Below are positions 49,112 through 62,697 of a stretch of DNA of 64,000 nucleotides, one piece after another. The stretch comes from Copromyces sp. CBS 386.78 (taxonomy: Eukaryota; Ascomycota; Sordariomycetes; Sordariales; Sordariaceae), in assembly GCA_030685235.1 (NCBI GenBank), contig MU839220.1:1-64000 (forward strand), written 5' to 3'. The notes below the pieces were generated by a model. That model searched no databases, was not told the origin of the DNA, and worked only from the letters and a program-made list of their open reading frames with translations. Numbering within the stretch: position 1 is the first letter of the stretch; every line of letters starts with the position of its first letter. The position numbers and the translations under genes were made by a program.

Positions 49112-49668
49112 AGGGTGTTGGTTCGGTGAGGCCGGGGACCCAGGGTCGAGTTTGATCGGGTAACCCGGTTGCAAACATTCCTTTATCGTTCCCGAATACG
49201 AAAATCCTAAGAATCATATCCTATAGAGCACTTTTTTTCTGGAAATCGCAATGTTGAACGAACGTCTTTTCGGATGATCAAACACTCGAGTTCCGATGGT
49301 CGCTCCACTTTTCAGGGGATTTTGGGTTGGTTTGTTTACTTGTTGCCGTATGAGGTTAGCACCCGGCTTCCGTCCCGAGAATGTGGGGAAGGTGAGGACC
49401 TCATTGCCATGCCGTACTTCCCTCCCTCCGTTGATCTGCGTTTGCTATCATTGGCGGTGAGAAAGTGAGACAACCCACGAGGTTCCCCTGAATGATAAGC
49501 ATTTATAATCCCAGAGCCTGGTGTCTCTTCGTTCTTCAGTGCTTCTCTCCTTCACGACAACTTGACTTGCAATAGAAATCACAGAAGATACCCAACGGCG
49601 CAGTGCCTATCTATTGACTTACCTCTCAACCCACCTCACAAAGATCACCACCAACCAAACCCATCAAA
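49112..49668. other. intergenic, phosphatase promoter
   Basis: This region holds the 3' UTR of the transporter gene and the promoter and leader of the phosphatase gene. The sequence AATGATAAGCATTTATAATCC near 49490 contains a possible TATA element (TTTATAA). Nothing else was recognised. Confidence 0.5.
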
Positions 49669-50586
49669 ATGGCCCTACCAACCCTCTCCAAAGCCGACCT
49701 CATCGCCCTCTCTGAGACAGACGTAACCCAACCTATCCCCAAAGAATCCATCTTCGCCGCCCTCGCCACCCCGCCCTTCCTCTACATCCCCGGCACTTTC
49801 AATACCCGCGACCTCGGTCTCCTCCCCCTCACCACTACTCCTCCCTCTAATAATCTCAACAACGGCCAAAGTCGCCGCAAAGTCGGAATCCGCCCCGGTC
49901 TCATCTACCGCTCCGGCGGCTTCTTTCCCAACGGCGGCTTCAACGACGCCGCCAAGACGCAACTAGCAACGCAACTCGGCATCAAAAAGATCTTCGACAT
50001 CCGCTCCGTTCGCGAACACAGCCACGCGCCCGACCCAAAAATCCCGGGCGTAAAAAACATTTGGATCGGCGCCGAAGCCACGGAGAAGGAAGCAACTGTC
50101 AACCTTGCCGATTTTCTCGAGGGGAAAGGGGAGCAGGGCTATGTCAAGATGTATATGGATGTCTTGGCAGGGTATAAGGATGTTATTGGTGCTTTGCTGA
50201 GGTCCATCTTGGAGACTCCCGAGGAGCCACAACCGATATTGTTCCACTGCACAGCGGGGAGAGATCGGACCGGTGTTGTGGCGGGCTTGCTGTTGAGTCT
50301 GGCGGGGGTTAGTGAGGAGGATGTGGAGATGGATTGGATGTTGAGCCGGATTGGGACGGAAATGGCCAGGGAGCAATTATTGGGTTTCGCGATGAAGGGG
50401 GCCGGAGTGAGTAGTATGGAGAGCGCCGGGTTTGGGAACTTGGTGAGTCTGAGGAGGGAGTGTTGGGCGGCGTTTGTGAGGGAGGTTAAGAGGGTTTATG
50501 GAGGGTGGGAGGGGTATGTGAGGGGGGAGTTGGGGTTGGGGGTGGGGGAGGTGGAGAGAATTGGAAAGGTTTTGAGGGGGGAGTGA
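49669..50586 (+). CDS. Cys-based tyrosine/dual-specificity phosphatase (Y_phosphatase3 family)
   Basis: This intronless gene encodes 305 residues. The signature HCTAGRDRTG places the catalytic cysteine at about residue 194 and the invariant arginine at about 200 (CX5R). An N-terminal block (GTFNTRDLG, then GLIYRSGGF) matches the 'NxRDLGG...RSG' segment of the Y_phosphatase3 / protein tyrosine-serine phosphatase family, as does KKIFDIRS further on. Members hydrolyse phosphotyrosine, and some act on phosphoinositides; the substrate cannot be told here. No signal peptide or membrane segment is present, so it is likely cytosolic. The ATG at 49669 has a good context (CAAAATGGC) and is the first in frame. 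Confidence 0.9.
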   Translation: MALPTLSKADLIALSETDVTQPIPKESIFAALATPPFLYIPGTFNTRDLGLLPLTTTPPSNNLNNGQSRRKVGIRPGLIYRSGGFFPNGGFNDAAKTQLATQLGIKKIFDIRSVREHSHAPDPKIPGVKNIWIGAEATEKEATVNLADFLEGKGEQGYVKMYMDVLAGYKDVIGALLRSILETPEEPQPILFHCTAGRDRTGVVAGLLLSLAGVSEEDVEMDWMLSRIGTEMAREQLLGFAMKGAGVSSMESAGFGNLVSLRRECWAAFVREVKRVYGGWEGYVRGELGLGVGEVERIGKVLRGE

Positions 50587-52158
50587 GAAGGTGTATGTCG
50601 GTGGAGGTGAGGTGAGATGTAGGTATGAGTAAAGGTGTAAGTGGAGGTGAGGTATAGGTGGAAGTGAGGTGAAGCTGTAGCTGCAGCGTATGAGGGAATG
50701 GGCATGTGGGAAGGGGTTGAAGCATTGCGCGCCGAAGAGGGCATGGGTTTTGATGCATCGTCTTTGATGTACCGAGCAGCCGAAGGACAGACATCGTACT
50801 GAAACGAGGTGATAGAACAGAGAAAACGGAGAGTAATGTCTAGAGATAGTTGACGAAAATAGCAGGGGCAAGCGACACTCCCCGATTCAAGCCCGAAGAC
50901 CCTGAAGTGTCAAACTAAAATTAGCACTTTCCCTCCGTCATTCCCATCTTGGCTCATCCGGAGCCAACTCCGCGGTGTTCATCCCATCCATCTTCACCAT
51001 CTTTGCACTTCACCTGGTTCTTCAAGTGACATCACCCTTGAATTGAGCCCAAACAGGTTTAATGCCCAGCGCTTATGCCACCCCTGTTGGACCCTGAATT
51101 TCTTGAAAGACGGGGCTTGGCTTGGCTTGGTTATAGGGCAGCCAATAGGTATGTAGCGAGTTTCAAACAGTCTAAGCGGAATGACGCCACTGACGTTAGC
51201 GTGCAACGTGGGATGCGTGTGTGGGAAATGGGATGGAATGTTGGACCCCTACCAACAATTTTCAACGTCTTTCTGCCTTCCCGATGATCCTGCGTACTGA
51301 TGGATGTGGGACGGGCATGGCATGGCATGGCATGGCATGGCATGGCATGTCAAACGAGCAGGTAGGGATGCAAGTGCTGGTTGAGCTGCTGCAGAGGTTC
51401 AAGGGTCCTGCGAACGTCAAACGTCAAAGGGTCCATCCACACACACCTTCAAGGACACTGATAGGATGTGAGGCCCGAAAAGCCAAGTCGGTTGTGGCAA
51501 TCCCCCTTCCAGGTCCGTTGATATGGGGACAATACCAACTTCTTCGTTGCTTTTGATGTCATTTTCACGGCATGTTGCTGATGCCAATGGGAGGCCAAGT
51601 GTGGCCAAGCAGACCAAGGAAATGTGAGGTGTGGCTGGTGACGAGTGTAAGTGGGATTGCTTGGTTGGTTGGGTGTCGGATATTGGATATTGGATATTGC
51701 TTCGGTTGGTCAATTGGCTGGCGTCGTCATTTCATAATGTGGCTACGTAGGAGGTGTGGCTACGTAGGTGAGCAAAAAGAAGGAAGGTTGTGTAACAGCG
51801 GGACGACAATCAACGAAAAGAGAATTGCGGGATGGCTTGACTGAATGGGAGAGGGGATCTTCGCGAACCCTCATGACCACCGAGAGGAAAGATGACGTCC
51901 GATTTGACAACCAAACCAAAGTAACTAACTTTGGGTCAAATAACTGAGTATATAACTCCATCTTGCTTCACCCCTTCCAGATTCGTTTCATCTCATCAGC
52001 ATCAACAACATCGGCTTTATCATCAAACCAAGCTACACACCACACATCCAAGACTTCAAACCAAAAGAACAAAAGTCAACAACTCACCCACTACTCCATC
52101 TACCAACCACAACCACAACACCACCCACAAAAACCACAAAAACCCAAACACAGACAAA
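50587..52158. other. intergenic with tandem repeats
   Basis: No supported gene. The left part is a purine-rich GGTGAGGT-type degenerate repeat (about 50590-50680) downstream of the phosphatase. A GGCAT microsatellite lies at 51314-51348, and three GGATATT units near 51675-51700. The right part (about 51900-52158) is the promoter and A/C-rich leader of the next gene, with a TATATAA-like sequence at about 51949-51955. Confidence 0.55.
51314..51348. repeat. (GGCAT)7 microsatellite
   Basis: Seven perfect tandem copies of the pentamer GGCAT. They lie in non-coding DNA between the phosphatase and the small basic protein gene. Confidence 0.92.
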
Positions 52159-52611
52159 ATGTTCGGCCGTCGTCGCGCCCACGCCCCCCTAACCACAACA
52201 ACCCACACCCACGCTGCTCCAATGACCAGCACGCGCACCACGCGCACCACCCGTTCCGGAGGCTTGACCTCCAGCCTCTTCGGCGGGCGCAAACGTCGGG
52301 GCGCTCACCACACCACCCCCATGGTCACCACCGGCCACGCCCATCATACCACCACCCCCATGACAACAACCACAAGTCGTCGCCGGGGTTACGGTGGTCG
52401 TCGCAGCAAGAAGCACCAAGCAGCTGCTGCTATGGGCACCACAGCTGCCGTTCACCACCACCACCAGAAGCGCAAGACGAGCATCGGGGATAAGATCAGC
52501 GGAGCGCTGATGAAGATTAAGGGGACCATTACGGGACGACCCGGGCAGAAGGCTGCGGGGACGAGGAGGATGCGGGGGACTGATGGGCGGGGGAGGAGGC
52601 CACGTTACTGA
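52159..52611 (+). CDS. small basic Thr/His/Arg-rich fungal protein
   Basis: This intronless gene encodes 150 residues starting MFGRRRAHAPL. The body is rich in Thr, His, Arg and Gly. The C-terminal 55 residues (KRKTSIGDKISGALMKIKGT, then GRPGQKAAGTRRMRGTDGRG) form a block that I recall as conserved among small proteins of filamentous ascomycetes; no biochemical function is known to me. The composition suggests a nucleic-acid-binding or very basic nuclear protein, which is inference. The open frame extends upstream to 51931, but 52159 is the start that follows the A/C-rich leader (ACAAAATGT) and fits the conserved MFGRRR-type N-terminus. A TATA-like element lies about 200 bases upstream. Confidence 0.75.
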   Translation: MFGRRRAHAPLTTTTHTHAAPMTSTRTTRTTRSGGLTSSLFGGRKRRGAHHTTPMVTTGHAHHTTTPMTTTTSRRRGYGGRRSKKHQAAAAMGTTAAVHHHHQKRKTSIGDKISGALMKIKGTITGRPGQKAAGTRRMRGTDGRGRRPRY

Positions 52612-53370
52612 GTTAAGGGGAGAGGGTGTTGAGTGATGAGGAATTGAGTAGAAGGGGAAGGGGGTTGTAAGACTATTTCTTGTATTTGTTTTGTAATTTT
52701 TTGGGCATTGTTTGTTGGTTTATTTAGTTTCTTTTATTATGTCGAGCGATAGAGATGTATAGTTGGAAGTAGGCAGGATACCCGAATTCACAATTGAAAG
52801 ATCATACATTGAATGACAATGGCATATGGGCTGTGATATGGCTCGACAAGAACACTGCACTCATTGATCAACTTCACCTTTACCAACTATGTGTTCGGCT
52901 CTCATGACGATATGCATATTATGTATTAGAGTGGATGGTTCTTATGCTATGTTCAAGCGACCAAGTTGAGTGTATAATGGAGTGAGGCTGTACTTATGTA
53001 CATCAGCCAAGGAAACTGAGAAAAGACTTCGCACCAATGGTATAGAATATGTAGATCGCAGTGCAGTGTATGTGCTTTTTTTATGAAATGACAACGCCAA
53101 TGTCCCAATTCCTTGCTTCCAAACCTAGGTACTCCGACAAACTGACAAGCCAGTCAACGATTATTAAATCATTCCTAAGTAAAAGAAGACGACAAACACA
53201 ACCGCCATGACTGGGCGGTGGTCGCGTAAGAGAGAAGAAGATGCTAGGACTGCTCAATCGGAAAGAAGACCGAGCTGAATCGTGGGTATCATACAACATC
53301 CAAACAAAACCGTAAGATCGTGGCATCAAAGGTCGTAATCGTCATGATCATAACCATAAGCCTCATCTTC
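52612..53370. other. convergent 3' intergenic region
   Basis: This 759-base gap between convergent genes is expected to contain both 3' UTRs. A T-rich stretch at about 52670-52740 follows the small basic protein gene. No coding sequence was recognised. Confidence 0.5.
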
Positions 53371-55492
53371 TCAAAAAACCTCCTGTGAACCAAGAGGTCT
53401 ATAACCATGCTTCGTGGCGGGAGAACCCATCTGGAGCTCATCAGTCTCCATATGGCGAAGATACGGGTTGAAAGTAAGCTGCGAGTCTGTCCGAGAACGG
53501 GTGATGCCGGCAGGTTTGATGACAGCTTTGCGGGGGACACCGTGAAGCGGCCTGGGTCGACTGGGTCTAAGCAAGGGTACCATTCCCTCATCATCCTCCG
53601 TGCTCTCCCCAGATCGGTTGCTGGTAGAGCGGCTGTTTAAAGATGGACGAAGGTACCTGTTCTCGCGATCGGCGTCGTAGTCTGGCAATAGAAGGGTGCT
53701 ACGAGCAAGCTCGTCCAACTCGTCTTGCTCTGCAGCACGGCCCAAGGGCACATCCGGATACTGTGCGCGAAACTCGATCGTCATGAGTTCCAAGTCACCC
53801 TTGGCGGGAGAAGGGTGTTTCTTTCTCTCGACGTCGTCCACGACTGGGACGTATGAGAAGATGCCTGCAAGTCCCGGAGACAAAGCCAATGGATTCTTCT
53901 TAGGCTCTGCACTGCCGCCCGTTGGAAAACTGAAATTGAGATCAATGCTGCGGCTTCGCAGACCGCCGCGAGGTTTCTTGGTAGGACTCTCGCTGGGCGA
54001 CGAAGTACGCTTGTAGCCCCTTCGAGGTGTTGATGAGGCGATGGGAGCAGACGGGAGGATCGAATCTAGGCTACCCTCCATCACTCTTTCCGATTCGAAT
54101 GGATTTTCGGATGAAAGAGGCGGTAACACAGAATCGTCCACAGAGCCTCCTCTAAGACGGGTTTCGAACTCGGTGACAGGTCGTCGAAGTGAGCTTGGAG
54201 ACGAAAAAGGATCATCCAGCGACCTACGAGTGCGCAAGGTCTTGCCGTTCATGGGAACGGGCTTGCGATGGACTTTCCCGCCAAAGACCTTCTGAACCTT
54301 GTCTTTGTTCAAGTTCACACCCTCATTAAGGCGTAGTTCGATCGACTTCAGACCTGCCCTCTTCCTTGTAAAGCCTTGTGATGCCACAAGTTCTGCTTCG
54401 TCCTCCTCTTCCACGGTGTCTTGCACCTTTGCGTCTTTGGACTGATTCTTGGGGAAAAGCCGCCGTTCGGAAAGCGCATGAGAAACCTTCTTGAAAAGGC
54501 CATTCTGCTTGACGAGGCGAGACACTTTTGAAGACGTGCTGCTGGAGGGAATGGCGGTTGTAGGTTGTGCAGGCTGTGGCTCTGACTTCAGTGCCTGGGT
54601 AGCAGCCAACATCTTTTCGATCTTCTCGGCGATCTCTTCAGGGTCTAGACCGACTGGCTTGTTGGAGGTCGTCGGGACGGCATTGGGTCGTCCGTTAAGG
54701 TTTGTCAACGGCATTGTTGCCGATGCGGGCAGCTTGGTCATCCTGCTGTTAGGCGGGTGCATCGCCAAGGGATTCAGAGCGCCGGTGTTTGACTTTGGGA
54801 GACCCTTGACGTAGTCACATCGGGGAGGAGCTGGAGGAGATGGTCGCTGGCGAGTGGATCGGCGTCTCGACGACCTTCTGGGTAGGCTGGGCGAGGGTCG
54901 CACGACAGGAGCCGGTCGCTGGCGAATCTTCCGATTAGCGGCGGGCGCCTCCTCGACTTCGGCATCTTCAACAGCATCTTCAACAACATCTTCAACAGCA
55001 TCTTCAACTATGCCGATGTTCTGAATAGGATGCGGGTACACGCGAGTGACGGTGCATGGGGTCTCAGAGGCAACATGGGGGCCCTGCTCAATCGGCGACT
55101 CCATGGCGGAGGTCATGGTTGTATCTTCAAGAAGCGCGCTGGCCAGGTCGTCGAGGCTATTGCGGCTGCGGTTGTTGGAAGTGCCGCGACTTGTCCCTTG
55201 CGACTGTATATCCAGGAGACGGACGGTGGGATCTTCTTGGTGGGAGGGATCAATGGATTCTGCAGCAAGCGTTGTTAGAACAAGGCCTTTGGGCATCGTG
55301 GTAAGTGAATGCACAAGATAGGCTGGCTGTTTGTCTGGGTTGTCTTGCTGTTTGCAGTTTTGGGGAGAAGAAAGAAATGGACTTGCCGGTGCTCATGGTT
55401 CTGGCCCGCGAAGGCATTGTGGTGTCAGGACGGCGGTGCATGAAAGAAAGAAGAGATTTTTTCTTGGAGTATGTTACCGTGGTAGAACTCAT
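53371..55492 (-). CDS. large disordered protein of unknown function
   Basis: The main exon (55286-53371) encodes about 638 residues rich in Ser, Pro, Arg and charged residues. No enzymatic domain was recognised. Notable parts are an acidic 4x repeat (EDAVEDVVEDAVEDAE), Arg/Ser-rich segments (RRSSRRRSTRQRPSP), and a possible ordered C-terminal part around DLELMTIEFRAQYPDVPLG. This pattern suggests a nuclear or cytoskeletal scaffold, but that is only inference. There are two possible starts. The ATG at 55296 (MPKGLVLTTLAAES) needs no intron. Alternatively, an upstream exon (55492-55387, MSSTTVTYSKKKSLLSFMHR) joins in frame through a 100-nt GC-AG intron (donor G/GCAAGT, acceptor AAAG) to give 673 residues. 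I prefer the spliced form because the donor otherwise matches the consensus perfectly and the frame is kept. Confidence 0.65.
54963..55008. repeat. 12-bp coding tandem repeat
   Basis: Four near-perfect copies of CATCTTCAACAG (plus strand) lie inside the disordered-protein gene. They encode the acidic ED(A/V)V repeat, so length changes in 12-bp steps would keep the frame. Confidence 0.85.
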
Positions 55493-58062
55493 TCTCGTTG
55501 TTGGTTAGGTGACGAATTTGTGTTTGCCGCAAGGTTTTCAGGTCTGGAAATTGGACGCGCGAAAACTTGGTTCGTGGTGAAGGAGTGGCTGGGCCCAAGA
55601 TGGGCACCGAAATAGATCAGGTTTGGGTCGAAGCAACAGCACGCTACTGGCTGTTGTCCGGACGATGTGAATCACTGGGATGACCAATTCAACTGCAACG
55701 AAGTCAGCGCCGTTGATAGGGAATTGTCCACTAGCGTGGGCATGAAGTAGGCGATGGCTGCGGCGGGGATGGGGGACGACGACTTACAAAATCAGGTCCG
55801 TTGCCGGGGCATATTGATCACACGCCACAGTTCTCGTGACTATAATTGCTCTCCCTGCCTACTGTGGACCAGGTGACGATCAATTTCGCAAAGGATAATT
55901 GTCGACGCGCGCCAGGTTGAGGTTGAAGATGCCGTGAAGGTTCGTGGGATGTGATGGAAAAGGTGGGAAGGAGGGGAGAAGAAATGACGGGAACCTGGAA
56001 AGCAAGTGCTGCCTGCAAGTCACCATGTTTTGAAATTTCAGCCAAGAAAACACTCGAATCCGGCGTCGTACCCGTGGACATTGGACGGAAAGGCAGTTGC
56101 TGGGCTCGAGAGGAAGGTGGTAGATTTCGGGCAAGTTTCGGCAAGTTTCATGGCCATTGGTGTTCCGGATGAAAGAGCGTTGGGGCCCGAAATTGTCACT
56201 GGAATGAGGCAAGTGGTCTTTTCTACGTCCATCGTTACGGCCAGCGCACTTGCACTTTTACTCGCACTCCTTCCTCCTTCATGTCCACTCGTGACGACAG
56301 GATCCTTCAGTCGGGCTCGCATGAAATAATGAATTATGCAGGGTGCTTTTGGTACGAGGCTTGGATAGAACCTTGATGAGCGCCGGGGTGTGTGAGCCAT
56401 GTAAAACGTCCCGTCTTATCAGATCAAGAGTTGTGGGCCGAGACAGGATGAGAAAGATCAGGTGTAGAACATGGAGTTGAGGTATGTCCGATGGACACTG
56501 GCTGGTTTGACAGCGACAGCAAGAGAGCTGAGGTTATCCAGTATACCTACGGAATCGTTGCGGACATACTTCCTACAAGAGTAGATGATGTCAGTCAAGG
56601 TTATCCAAGAAAAGTTCCACTTTGGCCAGTTAAGATACCCGAGGAAAATGCAAACAGTCGTAAATCAAATGATGAACTCGTCTCCGAGTCCGATAACGTC
56701 CGATAATCGGAGACTATCGAGTAACGTCTCTTGCCAGCGAAAAACAGACTTGGACAGACAAGAAGGCAGGATGAGAGCAATTGCAATTACTCAGCGTTTC
56801 ATGCGATCCTCGAGCAAAATTTGTTTGCTGCCCAAAGCATAGGTGCTCGTAGTGGTCGCAATTAAGACGGTTGGATGTGTACTGTATCGACTAACACGTT
56901 CGGCTTATTCTTATGACCATTCGGTGGTTGGAAAACCCGCACTCTGTTTAAATATAACGACCCAAGACCTGCATTCAGCACGAATCTGAACCGCCGGCCA
57001 CCAACAAGTTATCGAGCGTCGGGGGAAGCGCAGTCACTCGTAATCATCTGCTCGGGTGTCCAGAATTTTTCGAGTATTCTTTGAGAATATTCATCGGAGC
57101 TCAAAGATCCATCGGATTCCTTCAAGCGTCAGACCTTCGGGTCTTAAAAGGGTGAGTTTTCCATGGTCAACTGATGTGGTCCTCAAATCATCACGAAATT
57201 CTTGGCGGAGTTGTGATCGTTTGTCGTTGAAAGACAATGGGGTGATTATGTCAGCAAATAGCCCCTTGCACGTGCTTCGCTTCGGCTTTTCCGCATGTCA
57301 GCAAGGTCAGCAAATCCGAAAAATCGAACGCGCGACAAAAAGTTGATGTTTGAGACAAGTGGACGTGCGAAAGGTGGTGGGGTAACGCACGGTCCGCCCA
57401 CTGCTTTTTTTGAAATCCTCCGGAAGTGATTGGCGAATGGCCGCCGTTGGATAAAGAAAAAAGAGGGAAGCACTCCTCCGAATGCCGAGGCGGGAAAAGG
57501 CAAGTCCAAAGTGAGGAAGAAAGTGCATTCATCCAATCTGGAAATTCTGAAGAGAGGTTATCAGGATATCACTTTATCACCACACTTCCGGGAGGGGAAC
57601 ACCCGACTGCATTCGATCCGCTCTTCACATCCCAGCCAGCAACTCCTCCGTGATAATCAAGTCCAGATTGACTCCGAACATTGGAACTGCAACTCCGGCG
57701 CTGTCGTTGTGTTCCTAAATCCGGAAATCTCCACCCTGAAGGAACCTCGGGACGGCAACCAAGAAGCGAAGGTTCCAGCAGTCCAGACACTGAGCAAGTT
57801 CCGCCAGTGCCCGCCCGCTAGGTATCACACGCTACACTATCTAGAGGTACTCGGATCCGCACGCCGCCACTGCGCTACTTGTCCCCTTGTACACTACACT
57901 ACGCCAACCCCGAAACATCTTCTAGTCAACGCGACCGCCGAGTAAGGTAGGAATACACTGTTTTCATTGGCCGGGTCTACGGTCGATTTATCATAGCATC
58001 ATATTTATAACGGTCACCACCACCACCACCTTCTTTGTCCTCTCCCCGAGAGGCACTTTTGA
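55493..58062. other. intergenic, divergent promoters
   Basis: These 2.57 kb lie between the disordered-protein gene and the ALA dehydratase gene, which are transcribed away from each other. Several open frames exist (the longest 57430-57945), but none shows a known motif or compositional coding signal. The right end contains the hemB promoter with a possible TATA element (CATATTTATAACGG, about 57997-58010) and a CCACCA repeat. Confidence 0.5.
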
Positions 58063-59349
<1,287 letters not shown>

Positions 59350-62300
59350 TGTTGTCAATATACGTAAGGGCAAGAGTCCATGCAACGGCTGGCGCAAGGT
59401 GTTTCGGCGTTTCTTATGTTTTCTTATACCAGGTTATAAAGTTCAATCGGGACTTGAGGGCTAAAAAGTTCAGGACGGGATGGGTCATGATGCACGAGTA
59501 CCTAAAAGAGTACATACCAATAAACGCACCTCTTTCATTCAAAATCCGCAACGTCTTCTAATCATCCAAGTTGATGGGCAATCCCTTCACATCTTCATGA
59601 AAACGAAACCGCCGTCATTGTTCGTTCAAAGTCGGAAATACGTATGTCCCTTGCATAATTAGTAGTGCACAGGTCCCCTTAGGAAACCCATCTGTCCATG
59701 TCAACAAAACGTCATCCCACACCTTGTTACGGCCATTAGTTCTCCGGGGTGTGCAGACCTACATCATACTGTGTGCCCCTTCAACCCCCAAAACTGCCCG
59801 AACGGTGGCTTAGGCTGAAATTTGCCAGGGGGCAATATGTACAGCCTTGACTGTCAGTTGACTGGGATCATATACCGGTAGGACCGTAGGGCTGAGATTA
59901 CTTTGACAAGACATGAACCGGAAGCCCGGAACATGGTCAGCACAGGCCATATCAAAAACCATAGTTTACCAAGCTCAAACATCTTGACAGTCCCTGCAAC
60001 TTCTCGAGAACTGAGCTGATCAGAACTTTTCGACTAATGGACCTTGGAAACGAAAGACAAAGATATGTGTTAACAGGAAGAGTTCTATGCTGATAATTTC
60101 AAGCACGCTGAAATTCGGATCCACGATCAGTTTTCTTGTATCTGCTCATTTGGTGGAGATACAAGCAAATGAAGTTTTTGTTAATTTCGTTTCGAAGGCC
60201 CGTTTGCCAAAGAGTTGTGGTCAACTCAATTCAGGAAGTTGCAGCTGGACTGTCAAGACATTTGAGTTTTTTTTTCAAAGACACGTTTCCCTTTGACCTC
60301 TTCTGTACCCTTAGTTACGTGTGAGGTTAGAAGGTGAGTGAGTGTAGCTTGGCCAGCCTCGTTCACTGTCAAAGCCAACCTCAGACGCACGGGTAGCAAA
60401 GATGTGGCTGTGCCTAGATCTCGGCTGCATGGAGGCTCTTTTTATACAGTATTGTTTCTATTAGAAAATGCAACTAATTCGGGCTGCCAAAATCGTTGCA
60501 CTTATCGGGGCCATAGAAGGGGGTGGCTTGCATATGCTTGTAGGGATAAGACTGTAGGAACCCTCCCGTGCCTCCGGAGACTGTATTTGTTACAGTTTGT
60601 CCTTTTTTTTGTAGTAACTTGACTACCCGCAGAGTCACATGCAATCCGAAGTTGGGAGTTGGCGATAATATCCGTGTTTTCGCCATGCATATGTACACGA
60701 CCGGCATCGAGCAGGAGGTATCTGCAGTCCAAAATTCACAGAAAACATCCCCCGATTCTTACTTTTAAAATGCCCGTGATTTTGCTGACAGGACTGATCG
60801 GATCAGCCCTGGACCGTGCGGCCCTGGTGATTTAATATCTCATCCCCGACGTCGAGCAGTTTCGATCGTCATTGCTCAAACTTTTGTTTTCGTTCTTTTT
60901 TTGTGTGTTTAACCACAGCAGTCACACTACCACGACATCCATCTCCTTTGTTCTTGGACCGATGTTCTCACCGCGTATCCGCTGGCCTCAACTATTGCAA
61001 CATCGACAGAATTTTCGAAGTCCTACCGTGACGAGACCACCGAGATGACGGCAATGACAAATACTCGATGACCAGCTAAGTCCTTTCCCTGGCTGTTACC
61101 GGCCTACTTTAGTTTGTCCATGCTATATGATGAACATGGGAACGCTGACACGCTGACAGATGATACCTGGCTACTTCAAAATTAGTTGTTTTGTGGAATT
61201 AGGAAGAAAATTGGAGAGAGGTTGAGGTCCGGAGGTCATGCGGCTCCTTTGGCTGAGCACGTGTTCTTAACGCGTGACTCGGAGGTAGTGGCGGTTATTT
61301 TGACGTCCGGAAAGTTCTGGTAATGTCTACGGTGCATACCATATGCTCGGCCCTGCATGATGATGTCCCGCCAGGATGCTCCTTCTCGACGTCAACTCTC
61401 CCTGTTGCCTACTCTGGACATGTTCCACCATCGAGAAGGGCACCTATTCATTGCATGTGATTACGAGTCCAGGGCGTTTTCAATCAGCTGACCCGACGGG
61501 TAGTTCTAAACTTCAACGGACTTCGCCATGTTGTCTGCAGAGGTTGAAGCTCTCCAAGGTTCCAAAAAGCCTCACCGGACGACACCACGACCTGCCCGTA
61601 TACCTATTTAACATCCTCCCACGCGGCTCTGATCTTTTCCACTTCTTCTTGGAAGTGCAAAGTCAAGGCGCAGGAGAGGGATCTTAGTGTGGAATGCATT
61701 CCATGTCTATGACGCTCCAACGAGCTCGCTCTCCCGACCTTATGGCACAGGCTTTTCCGGATGAAAGCCATGCAGCGTCGTTCCAAGGAACGCGTTGGGT
61801 CACTCGCATAGAGCACGCCCATCGTATTAATATACTGGTCGTGACAGAGCCTAGTTCGGCTGACGACCTCAACGTCACCTTCTCCCCGCAATGCTTACGG
61901 CATAAAACCATCGGTGCTGTCATTTTGTTGCCTTGTCCACGTCGCCGTCAACCACTTTGTCACTTCCGATCTTCATAACAACATATACTAGTGCAAGATC
62001 AGGGAGAATCATCTCCTACGGACAACAGGTTGTTGACCTTGAATTACCGCAGACTAACTCAGAGGTAACGATCGTTTTCATACCTTATCAACACTGCACG
62101 GTACGCTAACACCATTGCTCACGAGTGTTTTAGGCACCCGAATCTCATTTTTGTAGGTGCAAAGAAACTTCAAGAAACATAGTCCATTTCCTACAAACTG
62201 CACATGTGTACCGGACCTCCAGCATGAGCCGTGTGCTGTAACTGCCTGCAAGAAGAAGAAGATGCATAAATGAGGCCATTATTCTTTCTGATCTGTGTCA

Positions 62301-62697
62301 TCACTATCCTTCCGAGTCCTTATTAAAGCTCCTCCCCTCCCGTTGGAATTTTTTCCTTTTCTTCTCTTCATGATACAATTCGCTACTGTACATACACACT
62401 CGCACAACATCGCTCAGACATCCATCCACTCAAGTCACAACCCGGATCAAACTTGACCTAGTAACAGGCTTGGTGATTTGGGCGCTCCCGTCCTCGGAGC
62501 TCCCAAGTTCACCAAGTCCCCTTCCATGTCCGGCATTTGTAAGTCAATGGCTGTCTTCCCATTACCTCTTCTCTTGCTGATATTACAGAATTAGGATGGG
62601 TCGCCAGCAATGATCAGACGGACATGAAGGGCTTGAAGCTTTTATACCTGGGCTATAGGTGATTTAGCTCCTCGAGCGTCTCCAAAGATGATCAGTC
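59350..62697. other. intergenic, no recognisable gene
   Basis: These 3.35 kb have no coding frame above about 100 residues and no motif, inverted-repeat element or LTR that I could identify. The right end (about 62290-62697) is the promoter and leader of the acyltransferase gene. It includes a probable 50-nt leader intron at 62539-62588 (GTAAGT donor, CTGAT branch, CAG acceptor). The upstream ATG at 62525 would be followed by an in-frame stop soon after splicing, so it is a short upstream ORF. Confidence 0.55.

Noticed and set aside
57430..57945. 171-residue plus-strand open frame upstream of hemB
   Set aside because: No motif, atypical composition, and position inside a promoter region; an equal chance frame is expected in GC-balanced DNA of this length.
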